A DNA stretch of 64,000 nt from MWCO01 sp964488865 (lineage in GTDB: Bacteria > Myxococcota_A > Polyangia > Polyangiales > Polyangiaceae): assembly GCA_964488865.1 (NCBI GenBank), contig CAZAWR010000049.1, positions 1 to 64,000 of the forward strand, read 5' to 3'. Numbering within the stretch: the stretch's first letter is position 1; the number at the start of each line of letters is the position of its first letter. The position numbers and the translations under genes were made by a program. The notes beneath the pieces are model-generated. The model saw only the letters and a list, made by a program, of their open reading frames with translations, made no database searches and had not been told where the DNA came from. Positions 37,059-47,916 of this stretch are shown here, in pieces.

Positions 37059-38183
37059 ATGACGTGGCTGCTGCGGCTGCTGCCTTTTTCGGGTGTCGAG
37101 CAGGGTTTCCCCCCTGAGCGCAAGGTGTGCGGCCTCACGCTCGCGCTGCGCATGGCCTTGGCTGCCCAGGCGGGCGGGGCGAGCGCGGTGGAAGTCTCGC
37201 CGGACGCCGCTTTCCTCGTGCCCTTGGTGAAAGACGCGCGGCTTCGCCTCCCCGTCCGCGTGGCCGACTCGGACGAAGGGGCCACGTTGCGTATCGACGT
37301 GCCCTGGAACCTCGTGGTGCATCGCGACCTGCTCAAGGACCTGGCGGCGAGCGGTGCGACGGGGGTGCGCGACCTGCTGGCGTCCCCCCACACGTTCGAC
37401 CCTCCGTTCGGTTTCGATCCGGTCCTCGTGCAAGACCGCAGCTCGCGTTCCCGAGCGGAGCGCGCGCTGCTGCGGTCCCTTCGCAAACCGCAGGACGGGT
37501 GGACGTCGACGTATCTGAATCGGTACATCTCTCTGTTTCTGACGCGCTGGCTCACGTACTTGCCGATCCGTCCGAACCAGCTGTCCGTGGCGATCCTGGC
37601 GGTGGGTCTGTTCGGAGCGTACCTGGCTTCGCGCGGCACCTACGGGTACGTGCTCGTGGGGGCTTTTCTCTTTCAGGCGCAGAGCGTGCTCGATGGGTGC
37701 GATGGGGAGCTGTCGCGGGTGACGTACCGGGGGTCGCACGTTGGGGAGTGGTTCGACACGGTGGGGGACGATCTGACGAACTACGGGTTCTTCGCGGGGC
37801 TTGCGTGGGGGTTGCACGCGGTGTCGGGGTCGTGGGTGTATCTCGCAGCGGGTGCGGTGGTGGTCGGGTGCGGCGTGATCACGAGCGCGATCGAGTATCG
37901 CTACCTGATCAAGATCGGGTCGGGGGATTTGCTGAAGTACCCGCTCGGGATCGGCAAGGCGCCGAGCTCGGGCGAGGTGGGCAAGGGGCCTGTGGCGCGG
38001 GCGCTCGACGCGATCTCGCCGCTGTTCAAGCGAGACAGCTTCGTGTTGCTGACGCTCGTGGGGGCGGCCGTGGGGCTTGCCGGTCCGTTCCTCTTCCTCT
38101 TTGCCGCGGGGGGCGTGGGGATCTTCATCGCGGTCGTGCAGGCCGAGGTCCGCATGGCGAGGGAGCGACGCGGGACTGGATGA
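37059..38183 (+). CDS. CDP-alcohol phosphatidyltransferase family protein with N-terminal extension
   Basis: 374 residues. The first 120 residues form a soluble a/b domain (PERKVCGLTLALRMALAAQA, RIDVPWNLVVHRDLLKDL) similar in character to the nucleotidyltransferase-like or sensor domain fused to some inositol-phosphate phosphatidyltransferases. The membrane part carries the CDP-OH-P motif in the form LDGCDGELSRVTYRGSHVGE followed by WFDTVGDD; DG and the two final Asp are kept, while the AR of the usual DGxxAR is SR with an extra DGE. Six membrane helices follow. It probably makes a phosphodiester head-group such as an inositol lipid or a compatible-solute precursor; the product is not predictable here. 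Confidence 0.85.
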   Translation: MTWLLRLLPFSGVEQGFPPERKVCGLTLALRMALAAQAGGASAVEVSPDAAFLVPLVKDARLRLPVRVADSDEGATLRIDVPWNLVVHRDLLKDLAASGATGVRDLLASPHTFDPPFGFDPVLVQDRSSRSRAERALLRSLRKPQDGWTSTYLNRYISLFLTRWLTYLPIRPNQLSVAILAVGLFGAYLASRGTYGYVLVGAFLFQAQSVLDGCDGELSRVTYRGSHVGEWFDTVGDDLTNYGFFAGLAWGLHAVSGSWVYLAAGAVVVGCGVITSAIEYRYLIKIGSGDLLKYPLGIGKAPSSGEVGKGPVARALDAISPLFKRDSFVLLTLVGAAVGLAGPFLFLFAAGGVGIFIAVVQAEVRMARERRGTG

Positions 38184-38186
38184 AGG

Positions 38187-38963
38187 TTAGTCGTCCGGGT
38201 TGATGCCGGCGGCTCGGAGCTTCTCCAGGAGCCGATCCGCGCGTTGCTTTTCCTGCTCGGCGCGTTGCTTTTCCTGCTCGGCGCGTTGCTTTTCCTGCTC
38301 AGCGCGTTGCCTCTCCTGCTCGGCGCGTTCCGCTCCCGTGAGAAGCACCGCACCGTCGAGCGTCGCCCATCGCAACCAGCTTGCCGCAATCCCTTCGAAA
38401 GACCCGTTCCAGATCACGAGGGACAGGCCAATGTTCTCGAACACCGGCCGCACGATGGGGATGTAGAGTTGTCCTCGCAGCTCGAAAGTTTGCAACGAAC
38501 GATCCCCGAGCTGTCCCGAAGGGTCCCAGACCACGTAGAGGGCGATGCGCATGCGCGCATACCGGGACTTTTTCGCCCCCAGTTCTTCTCCCTCCCGGTT
38601 GGAAACCACCTCGATCACGACGTCGGGGGGCTTGCCGAACTCCCAGAAGAAGTACGAGCGATGACGCTTCTCCCAGAAGTCTGGGTGCACGGAGACGTCG
38701 ACGCTGAGGAACACGTCGGGCACGAGGGGAGGTTCGCGCAGAGCAGGGAAGAGGCCCACGTTGGCGGACGCGACGAAGGGGCGTGGTGCATCTTCCGAGG
38801 GCGGTCCGTTCCAGGACGTGTACAGCGGTTCGGTCAGGAGGCGCTGCTGTTTCTCGGACGCGATGTTGTCCACGGGGATGTCATCCTCGGTGACGATGCC
38901 GGACACATCGGGCTCTTCGAACTCCTGTTCGGGAGGTGGCCCCTGGATGGCGGCGGACGTCAT
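38187..38963 (-). CDS. Uma2-family endonuclease with coiled-coil tail
   Basis: 258 residues. The nuclease core has the Asp/Glu pair in PPLVPDVFLSVDVSV and PPDVVIEVVSNREGEELGAK, followed by SRYARMRIALYVVWDPSG. The C-terminal 45 residues are four copies of a 7-residue unit (EQEKQRA with variants) and LLEKLRAAGINPDD, a predicted coiled coil with a heptad period. The same tail type is known in other Uma2 proteins of Cyanobacteria and Myxococcota. Its 21-nt DNA repeat is listed separately. It is convergent with the phosphatidyltransferase gene, 3 nt between stops. Confidence 0.88.
   Translation of the reverse strand: MTSAAIQGPPPEQEFEEPDVSGIVTEDDIPVDNIASEKQQRLLTEPLYTSWNGPPSEDAPRPFVASANVGLFPALREPPLVPDVFLSVDVSVHPDFWEKRHRSYFFWEFGKPPDVVIEVVSNREGEELGAKKSRYARMRIALYVVWDPSGQLGDRSLQTFELRGQLYIPIVRPVFENIGLSLVIWNGSFEGIAASWLRWATLDGAVLLTGAERAEQERQRAEQEKQRAEQEKQRAEQEKQRADRLLEKLRAAGINPDD
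38241..38324 (-). repeat. four tandem 21-bp units encoding EQEKQRA
   Basis: Units GCGTTGCTTTTCCTGCTCGG plus C at 38241, 38262, 38283 (one change) and 38304 (two changes). The first two are identical, so the copy number may vary between strains and would change the coiled-coil length in steps of seven residues. Confidence 0.9.
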
Positions 38964-39020
38964 GAGACAAGCCTCCCAGGGGTAAGGGGGTTGGTCAAGT
39001 CGCCTGGTGTGGAATGGGGA

Positions 39021-40067
39021 TCAGTTGGTGTTCATCTCGACGCGCAGCAGCTTGCGGCCGATGAACAGGTAGTCGCCGTGCTCGAGCTCGCGTTCGCCGG
39101 CGATGCGGACGTAGGTGCCGTTGCGGCTGTTCAGATCGGTGAGGGTGAGCTTGCCCTGGTTCTCTTCGAGCCGGCAGTGGGTGCCGGACATGTAGGGGTC
39201 GCCCGGGAAGTTGAGGTCTCCGCCTTCGCGGCCGATCTGAAGTGAGGACGACCTCGCGCACACGGCCATGCCCGGCACGCCGCCCTGGAAGATCTGCGAG
39301 ATGCGGAACGGTCCGGGGTGCTTGGGCGAAGCGTAGAAGTACGTGCCGTCCTCGGCGGGGGGATCGTTCGTGACGTTGTTCGGTTCGATGCGGAAGACCT
39401 GCTCGCCGGCGAGGAACGTATCTCCGAGGGCCACGGCCACGCTGCCGCGGACGCGGATGTACACGCCGTTGATGGAGGCTTCGTCACGCACCACGAGCTT
39501 GTCGTCGCGATAGAAAAAGTTCGCGTGGCGGTCGGAGATGAAGGGGTCGTCGGGGAACTGCAGGTTGCCGCTGCGCCCGGCCACGTGCTCGTCTGCCCGC
39601 AGATGGTAGGAGAGGCCTTCTGCGCCCTCGCCTCGGATGAGCACGAGCTTGGCCTTGGTGGGGTTCTGCATGTCGCTGAAGAACAGCGTGCGTGCGTCGA
39701 GGATCTCCGGCGGCACGCCCGTGCCACAGCGGCCGCAGAACTTGTGCCCCAGCGGGACAGGGGCCGAGCATGACAGGCATACGTAGTTGCGGGCTTGCTC
39801 CATGAGCTCCTCCTGGGAAAGATGCGCGTAACGGCTGGTCGCGCGCGGGCGGGACGATACCTCTGCCGGACCGGAAGGTACCACTTCTTCTCGCTCGGAT
39901 GGACGGGGGATTGCAACCTGCCCGGAATCGGAGGCCCCGGCAGGCCGGGAAGGGGCAGCCGACACAGGCTTGAAAAGAGTCAGATCATGGCCGCACGCAC
40001 ACCGCTCCGTGCCCATGGGGCTGTAGCGATCGCATCGCCCGCAAACGACTCCTAGCTCGAAATCCAT
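39021..40067 (-). CDS. double FHA-domain protein with zinc ribbons
   Basis: 348 residues from ATG 40067. Two Cys-rich elements open the protein: CGRCDRY ... CACGHD (about 9-26) and YVCLSCSAPVPLGHKFCGRC (about 93-112). Then two FHA domains: about 145-210 (VAGRSGNLQFPDDPFISDRH, ASINGVYIRV) and about 265-345 (LQIGREGGDLNFPGDPYMSG, THCRLEEN, LNSRNGTYVRI). FHA domains bind phosphothreonine peptides, so it probably acts with Ser/Thr kinases. No enzyme domain is attached. Confidence 0.88.
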   Translation of the reverse strand: MDFELGVVCGRCDRYSPMGTERCACGHDLTLFKPVSAAPSRPAGASDSGQVAIPRPSEREEVVPSGPAEVSSRPRATSRYAHLSQEELMEQARNYVCLSCSAPVPLGHKFCGRCGTGVPPEILDARTLFFSDMQNPTKAKLVLIRGEGAEGLSYHLRADEHVAGRSGNLQFPDDPFISDRHANFFYRDDKLVVRDEASINGVYIRVRGSVAVALGDTFLAGEQVFRIEPNNVTNDPPAEDGTYFYASPKHPGPFRISQIFQGGVPGMAVCARSSSLQIGREGGDLNFPGDPYMSGTHCRLEENQGKLTLTDLNSRNGTYVRIAGERELEHGDYLFIGRKLLRVEMNTN

Positions 40068-40295
40068 CGCCGGTTGCTACTACCGCCCACGCTCCGCTCC
40101 ACGTGCGGCTCTCGTCCACCTTCAACAACGCCGCCCAGCACGCCGGGCTGCGTCCAAACAAGACTTGTAGCCGTCGCCTCCGGGCAGGGTCAAGCGCCGA
40201 TGCAGATTCGACCGGATCCGCCGCCGGCCCCCGAAAGGATGGGGGCGCTTTTCGCCCGACCCGTCTTGCCCCCACCTCGTGGTAGGCTCCCCCCC

Positions 40296-41312
40296 ATGAA
40301 CGACCGCTTCCTGCGTGCCTGCCGGCGTGAGCCCGTGGACTGCACCCCCGTCTGGTTCATGCGCCAAGCCGGCCGATACATGGCCGAATACCGCGCCCTT
40401 CGCGCCAAGCACTCCATGCTCGAGCTCTGCCGCACGCCCGAGCTTGCCCTAGAGGTCACCCTCCAACCCATCCGCCTCGGCGTCGATGCCGCCATCGTCT
40501 TCTCCGACATCCTCCTGCCCCTCGAACCCATGGGCGCCCCCGTCCACTTCTCCAAGAGCGACGGCCCCGTGCTCGAGCCCATCCGCGACCAGGCCGACGT
40601 CGACCGCCTGCAGGTCATCGAGCCCCGTGAAACCCTGGACTACGTGCTCGAATCCATCCGCATGCTGCGGAAAGAGCTGAAAATTCCCCTCATCGGCTTC
40701 GCCGGGGGCCCCTTCACCCTCGCCAGCTACCTCATCGAAGGGGGCAAGTCGACGACCTACGTCCGCACCAAGCGGCTCATGCTTGCCGAGCCGGACATCT
40801 GGAACTCCCTCATGGCGAAACTCTCGGAGGTGGTGCGTCGCCACCTACGGGCCCAGGTCGAGGCCGGCGCACAGGCCGTCCAGCTGTTCGACTCCTGGGT
40901 CGGCCAGCTCGCCCCGGAGGACTACACCGATCTGGTCGCACCCCACGTGCACATGATCCTGTCCGATCTACAGACCACCGGCGTGCCGGTCATCCATTTC
41001 GGGACAGGGACGGCCACGCTTCTCGAGTCCATGGCCGCCGCGGGAGGCACCGTCCTCGGCCTCGATTGGCGCGTCCCCCTCGACCAGGGCTGGAAGCGCA
41101 TCGGTCACGACCGCGCCGTGCAAGGCAACCTCGACCCCACCACCCTGTTCGCCCCGCGCGAGATCATCCAGAAGCGCGCGACCTCCATCCTCGAGCGCGC
41201 CGCCGGTCGCGACGGCCACATCTTCAACCTTGGACACGGCATCCTCCCCGAAACCCCCGAGGCCGAAGTCCAGGCCCTCATCGACTTCGTCCACGAATCC
41301 ACCCAGCGCTGA
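40296..41312 (+). CDS. hemE: uroporphyrinogen decarboxylase
   Basis: 338 residues from ATG 40296. Highly conserved family text is seen: TPVWFMRQAGRYMAEYRALR, TLQPIRLGVDAAIVFSDIL (with the catalytic Asp), GFAGGPFTLASYLIEGG, VQLFDSWVGQLAPEDY, WRVPLDQGWKRIG, VQGNLDPTTLFAP and FNLGHGILPETP. HemE decarboxylates the four acetate side chains of uroporphyrinogen III. Two nucleotides separate it from hemH, forming a haem operon. The 228 bp upstream (40068-40295) hold no other gene. Confidence 0.96.
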   Translation: MNDRFLRACRREPVDCTPVWFMRQAGRYMAEYRALRAKHSMLELCRTPELALEVTLQPIRLGVDAAIVFSDILLPLEPMGAPVHFSKSDGPVLEPIRDQADVDRLQVIEPRETLDYVLESIRMLRKELKIPLIGFAGGPFTLASYLIEGGKSTTYVRTKRLMLAEPDIWNSLMAKLSEVVRRHLRAQVEAGAQAVQLFDSWVGQLAPEDYTDLVAPHVHMILSDLQTTGVPVIHFGTGTATLLESMAAAGGTVLGLDWRVPLDQGWKRIGHDRAVQGNLDPTTLFAPREIIQKRATSILERAAGRDGHIFNLGHGILPETPEAEVQALIDFVHESTQR

Positions 41313-41314
41313 CC

Positions 41315-42215
41315 ATGTCCGACCTCGGTATCCTCCTCGTCGCGCACGGCACCCCCGCCACGCTCGACGACATCCCTGCGTTCCTAACCAACATCCGTCG
41401 CGGCCGACCCACGCCGGAGGCTGTCGTGCGCGCGGTGCGATCGCGGTACGAGGCCATCGGCGGGGCCTCTCCGTTGCTCGCAACCACACGCGCTCAGGCT
41501 TCCCTGATCGAAGAAAAGTTGGGGCTCCCGTGCTTGGTCGCCACGCGCATGTGGCACCCGATCTTCGAGCAGGTGCTCCGCGAGGTCGCAGAGGCCGGCA
41601 CGCCCCGTGAGCTGATCGTGGTGTCTGCTGCTCCCCACAGCGCTCACGTCTACTTTGCTGCGCTCCAGCAAGCTGCCTCCGGGCTGGCCTCGCAAGGCTT
41701 GCGTCCCCCCACGCTGCACGAAACCCCGTGCTGGGGCGATCACCCCTCCTACGTCCAGGGATGGGCCGACGCCACCGCCCGCACCCTCGATCAACTCGGC
41801 GTGCGCAAGTCCGCCCGCGCCGTCCTCGTACCGACCGCGCACAGCTTGCCCATGCGCACCATTCACGCCGGGGACCCCTATTCTCGGCTCGTCGCCGAAA
41901 CCGCAGAAGCCCTCGTCCAGCGCCTCGGACGCGACGCCCTGCCGTCCATGCTCTCGTTCCAGAGCCAGGGCATGTCCGAGGAACCCTGGCTCGGCCCCGA
42001 CCTGCCCACCGTCTTCGATCGCGCGAAGACCACCGGGGCCGAAGGTGTCGTCGTCGTTCCGGTCGGCTTCCCTGCCGAGCACGTGGAGACGCTCTACGAC
42101 CTCGACATCGAAGCGAAGCAGATCGCGGAGGAACGAGGGTTGTGGCTCGCCCGCGTGCCGTGCCTCGACACCGACGACAAACTCATCGACGCGATGTGTG
42201 CGGTCGCCGAGGACG

Positions 42216-42235
<20 letters not shown>
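41315..42235 (+). CDS. hemH: ferrochelatase
   Basis: 306 residues from ATG 41315, 2 nt after the hemE stop. The conserved His and Glu regions are present: LLVAHGTPATLDDIPAFLTN near the start, RYEAIGGASPLLATT, the active-site His in VLVPTAHSLPMRTIHAGDPY, SFQSQGMSEEPWLGPDL, and VVVPVGFPAEHVETLYDLDI with the metal-handling Glu. The enzyme inserts ferrous iron into a porphyrin; whether it uses proto- or coproporphyrin cannot be decided from this window. Its 3' end overlaps the convergent radical SAM gene by 20 nt. Confidence 0.95.
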
Positions 42236-44873
<2,638 letters not shown>

Positions 44874-44874
44874 G

Positions 44875-44904
44875 GGGAGCACGAGGGAGCACGAGGGAGC
44901 ACGA
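44875..44904. repeat. three tandem 10-bp units GGGAGCACGA
   Basis: Three identical units at 44875, 44885 and 44895, just upstream of the radical SAM start codon, followed by diverged versions to about 44920. Possibly a replication-slippage tract; position relative to the promoter is unknown. Confidence 0.8.
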
Positions 44905-45008
44905 GGGGAGGACGAGGGACCGACAAGGATCCGAAGACGGCATGGACACGTTGGCAGATCGAGAACGAGCATCGCTGCCGCTGAGCACGAGGGGGATGCC
45001 AGCACTCC

Positions 45009-45956
45009 CTAGTGCAAGAAGATGTTGGCTGGCAACCCCAGCTTCAGCCACACGGCCGTACCCGCCAGGAAAAGGAGCAGCTGTGCGGTCCCCAGGTGCG
45101 TGAGCCAGATGCAATCGGGAGAGGTCAGCCCCCGACGGTATCGCGGCCGATAGAACAGGACCTGTGTGACCGGGGCTGCCAGCATCAGCCCTTCCCGGAC
45201 CCCAAGATACCCGGCTCCCAGCGCCGCCACCAGCACGAGCGCCGATATCAGCAGGAGGCCGTCGATGATCTGGCGCGCCCGGTGCTCGCCGTGGACGACG
45301 GGGTAGGTGGGCACGCCCTCCGCCCGGTCTCCTTTGATGTCACGCAGGTCGTACAGGATCTCGTAGGTGAGCTCGAAGGGGACGAAGAACAGGGCCAGCG
45401 CGACGACCCCCGGCCACCCCATCACGCGTGCCGAGGGGTCGACCGCGATCGGGTACACGAAGCACGTCAGGATGAAGATCACCGACGAGCCAAAGTTCTT
45501 GAAGAAGTAGATCTCCTTGAACCGGGACAGCCCGTGCAGGGTGGGGACGATCTTGTAGTTGTACCCGAGGCCGACGAGCTGCACGGCCACACGCCACGGG
45601 GTCAGGCCCGGCCAGATCCAGTGCGTGACGAGGAACGAAACGCCCATGAGCGCGAAACAACCGAAGGTGAGCGCGCGCTTGCGACGGGCCACGCGCTCGG
45701 TGCCGGGGATGGCGTTGTGCAGGTCTTCGTCGATGTCGGTGACGCGGTTGAGCAGGTTGATGAGGAACCAGTCGACGGCGACCACGGCAGTGAGGGCCAC
45801 GAGGTACTTGCCGGTCATCAGCCAGCCGAAGACCACCATGGCAACCATCGCGATGAGCAAGATGTGGTAACGCGCGATGGATAGGGCGTCGGTGAACCAA
45901 CTCGAGGGAGCGGCTTGCGAGGGGATGGTTCCAGCCGTGGGTTGCGCGGAGCTCAC
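45009..45956 (-). CDS. UbiA-family prenyltransferase
   Basis: 315 residues with eight or nine membrane helices. The first Asp-rich motif is DWFLINLLNRVTDIDEDLHN (N-x-x-x-D-x-x-x-D, about 62-81) and the second is YEILYDLRDIKGDRAEGVPT (about 198-217). UbiA enzymes attach an isoprenoid to an aromatic ring, lipid or carotenoid end group. It lies 48 nt downstream of a carotenoid-biosynthesis-like membrane protein gene on the same strand. In haloarchaea a UbiA-type lycopene elongase is encoded near CruF, so a carotenoid role is possible; a menaquinone or haem role is less likely because of length and context. Confidence 0.85.
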   Translation of the reverse strand: MSSAQPTAGTIPSQAAPSSWFTDALSIARYHILLIAMVAMVVFGWLMTGKYLVALTAVVAVDWFLINLLNRVTDIDEDLHNAIPGTERVARRKRALTFGCFALMGVSFLVTHWIWPGLTPWRVAVQLVGLGYNYKIVPTLHGLSRFKEIYFFKNFGSSVIFILTCFVYPIAVDPSARVMGWPGVVALALFFVPFELTYEILYDLRDIKGDRAEGVPTYPVVHGEHRARQIIDGLLLISALVLVAALGAGYLGVREGLMLAAPVTQVLFYRPRYRRGLTSPDCIWLTHLGTAQLLLFLAGTAVWLKLGLPANIFLH

Positions 45957-46004
45957 GTCGCGGTTGTACCACGGGTGCGGGCGGTCGATGACTTCGAGGA
46001 CGAA

Positions 46005-46835
46005 TCAGGTGCTCTGTGGCACGCGCACCGGCGATCCCCCGCGGATGGAAGCGACATAGGGTACGGACAGGGCGATGACGTGCCACCAGTAGGGCATCTC
46101 GAGCGGGGCCGTGAGCAGGAGCAGGGCGAGGAACAGGGTCGCGGCGAGCATGCGAGGCCCTGCCACCTGCATGGGCATCCCCCGACCACGACGTCGCGCG
46201 TGCAGCACGAACACCGCCGTGAGCACGCCGAGAACAAGCATCCCCACGGTGGAGGCGTGCCCCAGGTCGCCTCGCAGGGTCCAGCGGAACAGGCCCCACC
46301 ACGTGAGCAGGATGAGACCGTGGGTCGTGAGCAAACCCAGAAGCAGCACACCGAGGTAGCGCCACCGGCTCGCGAGCGACAGCGCCACGCTCGCTCCCAC
46401 GGCGAAGAATCCCCAGCCCAGCATCCCGATGACCGGTACGTCGAGGTGGCCCGCCTCGGCCCAGGACCACAGCCCCGCCCGTACCGCTACCACCTCCACC
46501 AGGGAAGCGTCGAACGCGACCACCGCGCCCACCAGCACGTGCGACCACCACCGGTCGCCCGGCCAGAGAGCTTGCACGAAGGCCCGCCCCGACAGGATGA
46601 CCAGCGGCCAGATCAGCGGCACCAGCAGGGGAACGAGGTGGGCCTGGATGCTCCACACGTCGGCGTAGCGGTAGAAGCGATAGCCGAGGATGCAGGTCTC
46701 CTCGGCCACCCACCCGGCGAACGCCAGCGACGCGTAGCTTGCCAGCAACGCCCGGGGTGGCTCGTAGCGCGACATCCACAGGAGCGTGACGACCACGATC
46801 GCCACGCACCCGATCTCGAACACGGTCTGCGGCAT
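46005..46835 (-). CDS. carotenoid biosynthesis (CruF/DUF422)-like membrane protein
   Basis: 276 residues with about seven membrane helices. Parts that match the DUF422/CruF pattern are VAEETCILGYRFYRYADVWS (E ... G-x-x-F-x-R-Y), HLVPLLVPLIWPLVILSGRA (vPl-x-vPl-x-W), VVAFDASLVEVVAVRAGLWS (D-x-x-x-x-x-x-A-V-x-x-G-x-W) and LDVPVIGMLGWGFFAVGASV (V-P-x-x-x-x-L-G-W). Family members hydrate carotenoid ends. The identity is moderately supported; another polytopic membrane protein cannot be excluded. Same-strand neighbours: the beta-barrel-like protein upstream (27 nt) and the UbiA enzyme downstream. Confidence 0.6.
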   Translation of the reverse strand: MPQTVFEIGCVAIVVVTLLWMSRYEPPRALLASYASLAFAGWVAEETCILGYRFYRYADVWSIQAHLVPLLVPLIWPLVILSGRAFVQALWPGDRWWSHVLVGAVVAFDASLVEVVAVRAGLWSWAEAGHLDVPVIGMLGWGFFAVGASVALSLASRWRYLGVLLLGLLTTHGLILLTWWGLFRWTLRGDLGHASTVGMLVLGVLTAVFVLHARRRGRGMPMQVAGPRMLAATLFLALLLLTAPLEMPYWWHVIALSVPYVASIRGGSPVRVPQST

Positions 46836-46862
46836 GCCGTCGCGGGACTCCTGGGGTCAGCG

Positions 46863-47669
46863 CTAGAAGATGACGCCGAGCGAAAGGCGGGAGATGAGGT
46901 CGACCTTGGGGGAGAAGACCTGGCCGAACTGGTGGATCTTTGCGGCGTTGTCCTCGTCGATGCGCAGCTTCTTTTCCGGGTCGTCCGCGTTGGTGTCCAC
47001 GGTGAGACCGATGCCCCAGGCAATGGTGAAGAAGTCCCACCGGTTGTGTCCGCCGATCATGCCGCCAACGCGCACCTCGGTGTGCTCGATGTCGGTGTGC
47101 TCGTTTTCCATGAGCGGGCCTTCGTAGTCGGACTGGTAGTGCATGGCGTTGATTTGCACCAACGGACGCAGGACGTACCCGGAGAAGGCATCGCCATCGA
47201 GCCAGATGCCGAGTCCGGCGCCGAAGCCGAAGCCGGACTGTTCGAACTCGTCGAAGATCATGGGCTGGGTGGCGAGCATGGGGACGGCCTCCACCGTGAG
47301 CCAATCGAGCAGCTTGTACTCGATCTCGATGGAGGGGCGTCCTCGCAGGATCCAGGAGAGCGGGTCGAACCGCACGGAGAGCATGTCCTCGGGGGGTTCC
47401 TCACGGGGAGGAGGAGGCGGTGGCCCGCCGTAGCCTTGGTTGTAACCCTGGTTGTTGCCCTGGTTATACCCGCCGGGCTGCCCGTAGCCTGGCTGGGGTT
47501 GCCCATAGCCTGGCTGGGGTTGCCCGTAGCCTGGCTGAGGTTGCCCATAGCCTGGCTGAGGCTGTCCGTAGCCGGGAGGTGGCGGCTGGTACTGCGCAGA
47601 AGCGGAAGCTCCAAGAAGCAACAGGGCGGATCCCACGCCCGTTGCCAGCAAGCGGATCGCAGTCTTCAT
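46863..47669 (-). CDS. outer membrane beta-barrel-like protein with GYGQPQP repeats
   Basis: 268 residues. A signal peptide (ATGVGSALLLLGASASAQYQ) precedes a low-complexity region with repeated GYGQPQP and then GYNQGNNQGYNQGYGG and six prolines. The rest (SVRFDPLSWILRGRPSIEIE, YKLLDWLTVEAVPMLATQ, FTIAWGIGLTVDTNADD, LISRLSLGVIF) has alternating hydrophobic residues and a C-terminal Phe, as in outer membrane barrels. The role is unknown. Upstream 47670-47916 contains no gene. Confidence 0.8.
   Translation of the reverse strand: MKTAIRLLATGVGSALLLLGASASAQYQPPPPGYGQPQPGYGQPQPGYGQPQPGYGQPQPGYGQPGGYNQGNNQGYNQGYGGPPPPPPREEPPEDMLSVRFDPLSWILRGRPSIEIEYKLLDWLTVEAVPMLATQPMIFDEFEQSGFGFGAGLGIWLDGDAFSGYVLRPLVQINAMHYQSDYEGPLMENEHTDIEHTEVRVGGMIGGHNRWDFFTIAWGIGLTVDTNADDPEKKLRIDEDNAAKIHQFGQVFSPKVDLISRLSLGVIF
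47484..47567 (-). repeat. four tandem 21-bp units encoding GYGQPQP
   Basis: Units at 47484, 47505, 47526 and 47547 differ at one to three positions each and encode the heptapeptide repeat between the signal peptide and barrel of the outer membrane protein. A likely site of length variation. Confidence 0.85.
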
Positions 47670-47916
47670 GGGAGGACAGCATAAATGGCCAAGGGGGTTC
47701 GCGCCAGTCCCCCAAGGTCAGATGGGCTCACGAGCCACCTTGGAGGGGAAACATCCCAGGTGCTCGGAGGTACAGCGGTTCCAGAGAGGTTCACGGTGGC
47801 CGCACGCCTGCGAAATGCGTTGCCGCGGTTGCCCGCCCTGTCCCGCGCAAGGTATGCTTCATCGACTTGTTCCGGCACGCACACGGGTTGCTGAACGCCG
47901 GGGCGTGGAGGCTTGG

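Noticed and set aside
38241..38324. Possible CRISPR-like or iteron array
   Set aside because: Units are head-to-tail without spacers and encode a heptad coiled coil, so they are a coding tandem repeat.
45340..47304. Long minus frame crossing three genes in another phase
   Set aside because: Arg/His-rich and spanning the ends of the UbiA and CruF-like genes and of the barrel gene; a shadow of high GC content.
45915..47684. 589-codon plus frame antisense to the CruF-like and barrel genes
   Set aside because: Composition and overlap indicate a shadow; the tandem GYGQPQP repeat on the other strand is clearly coding.
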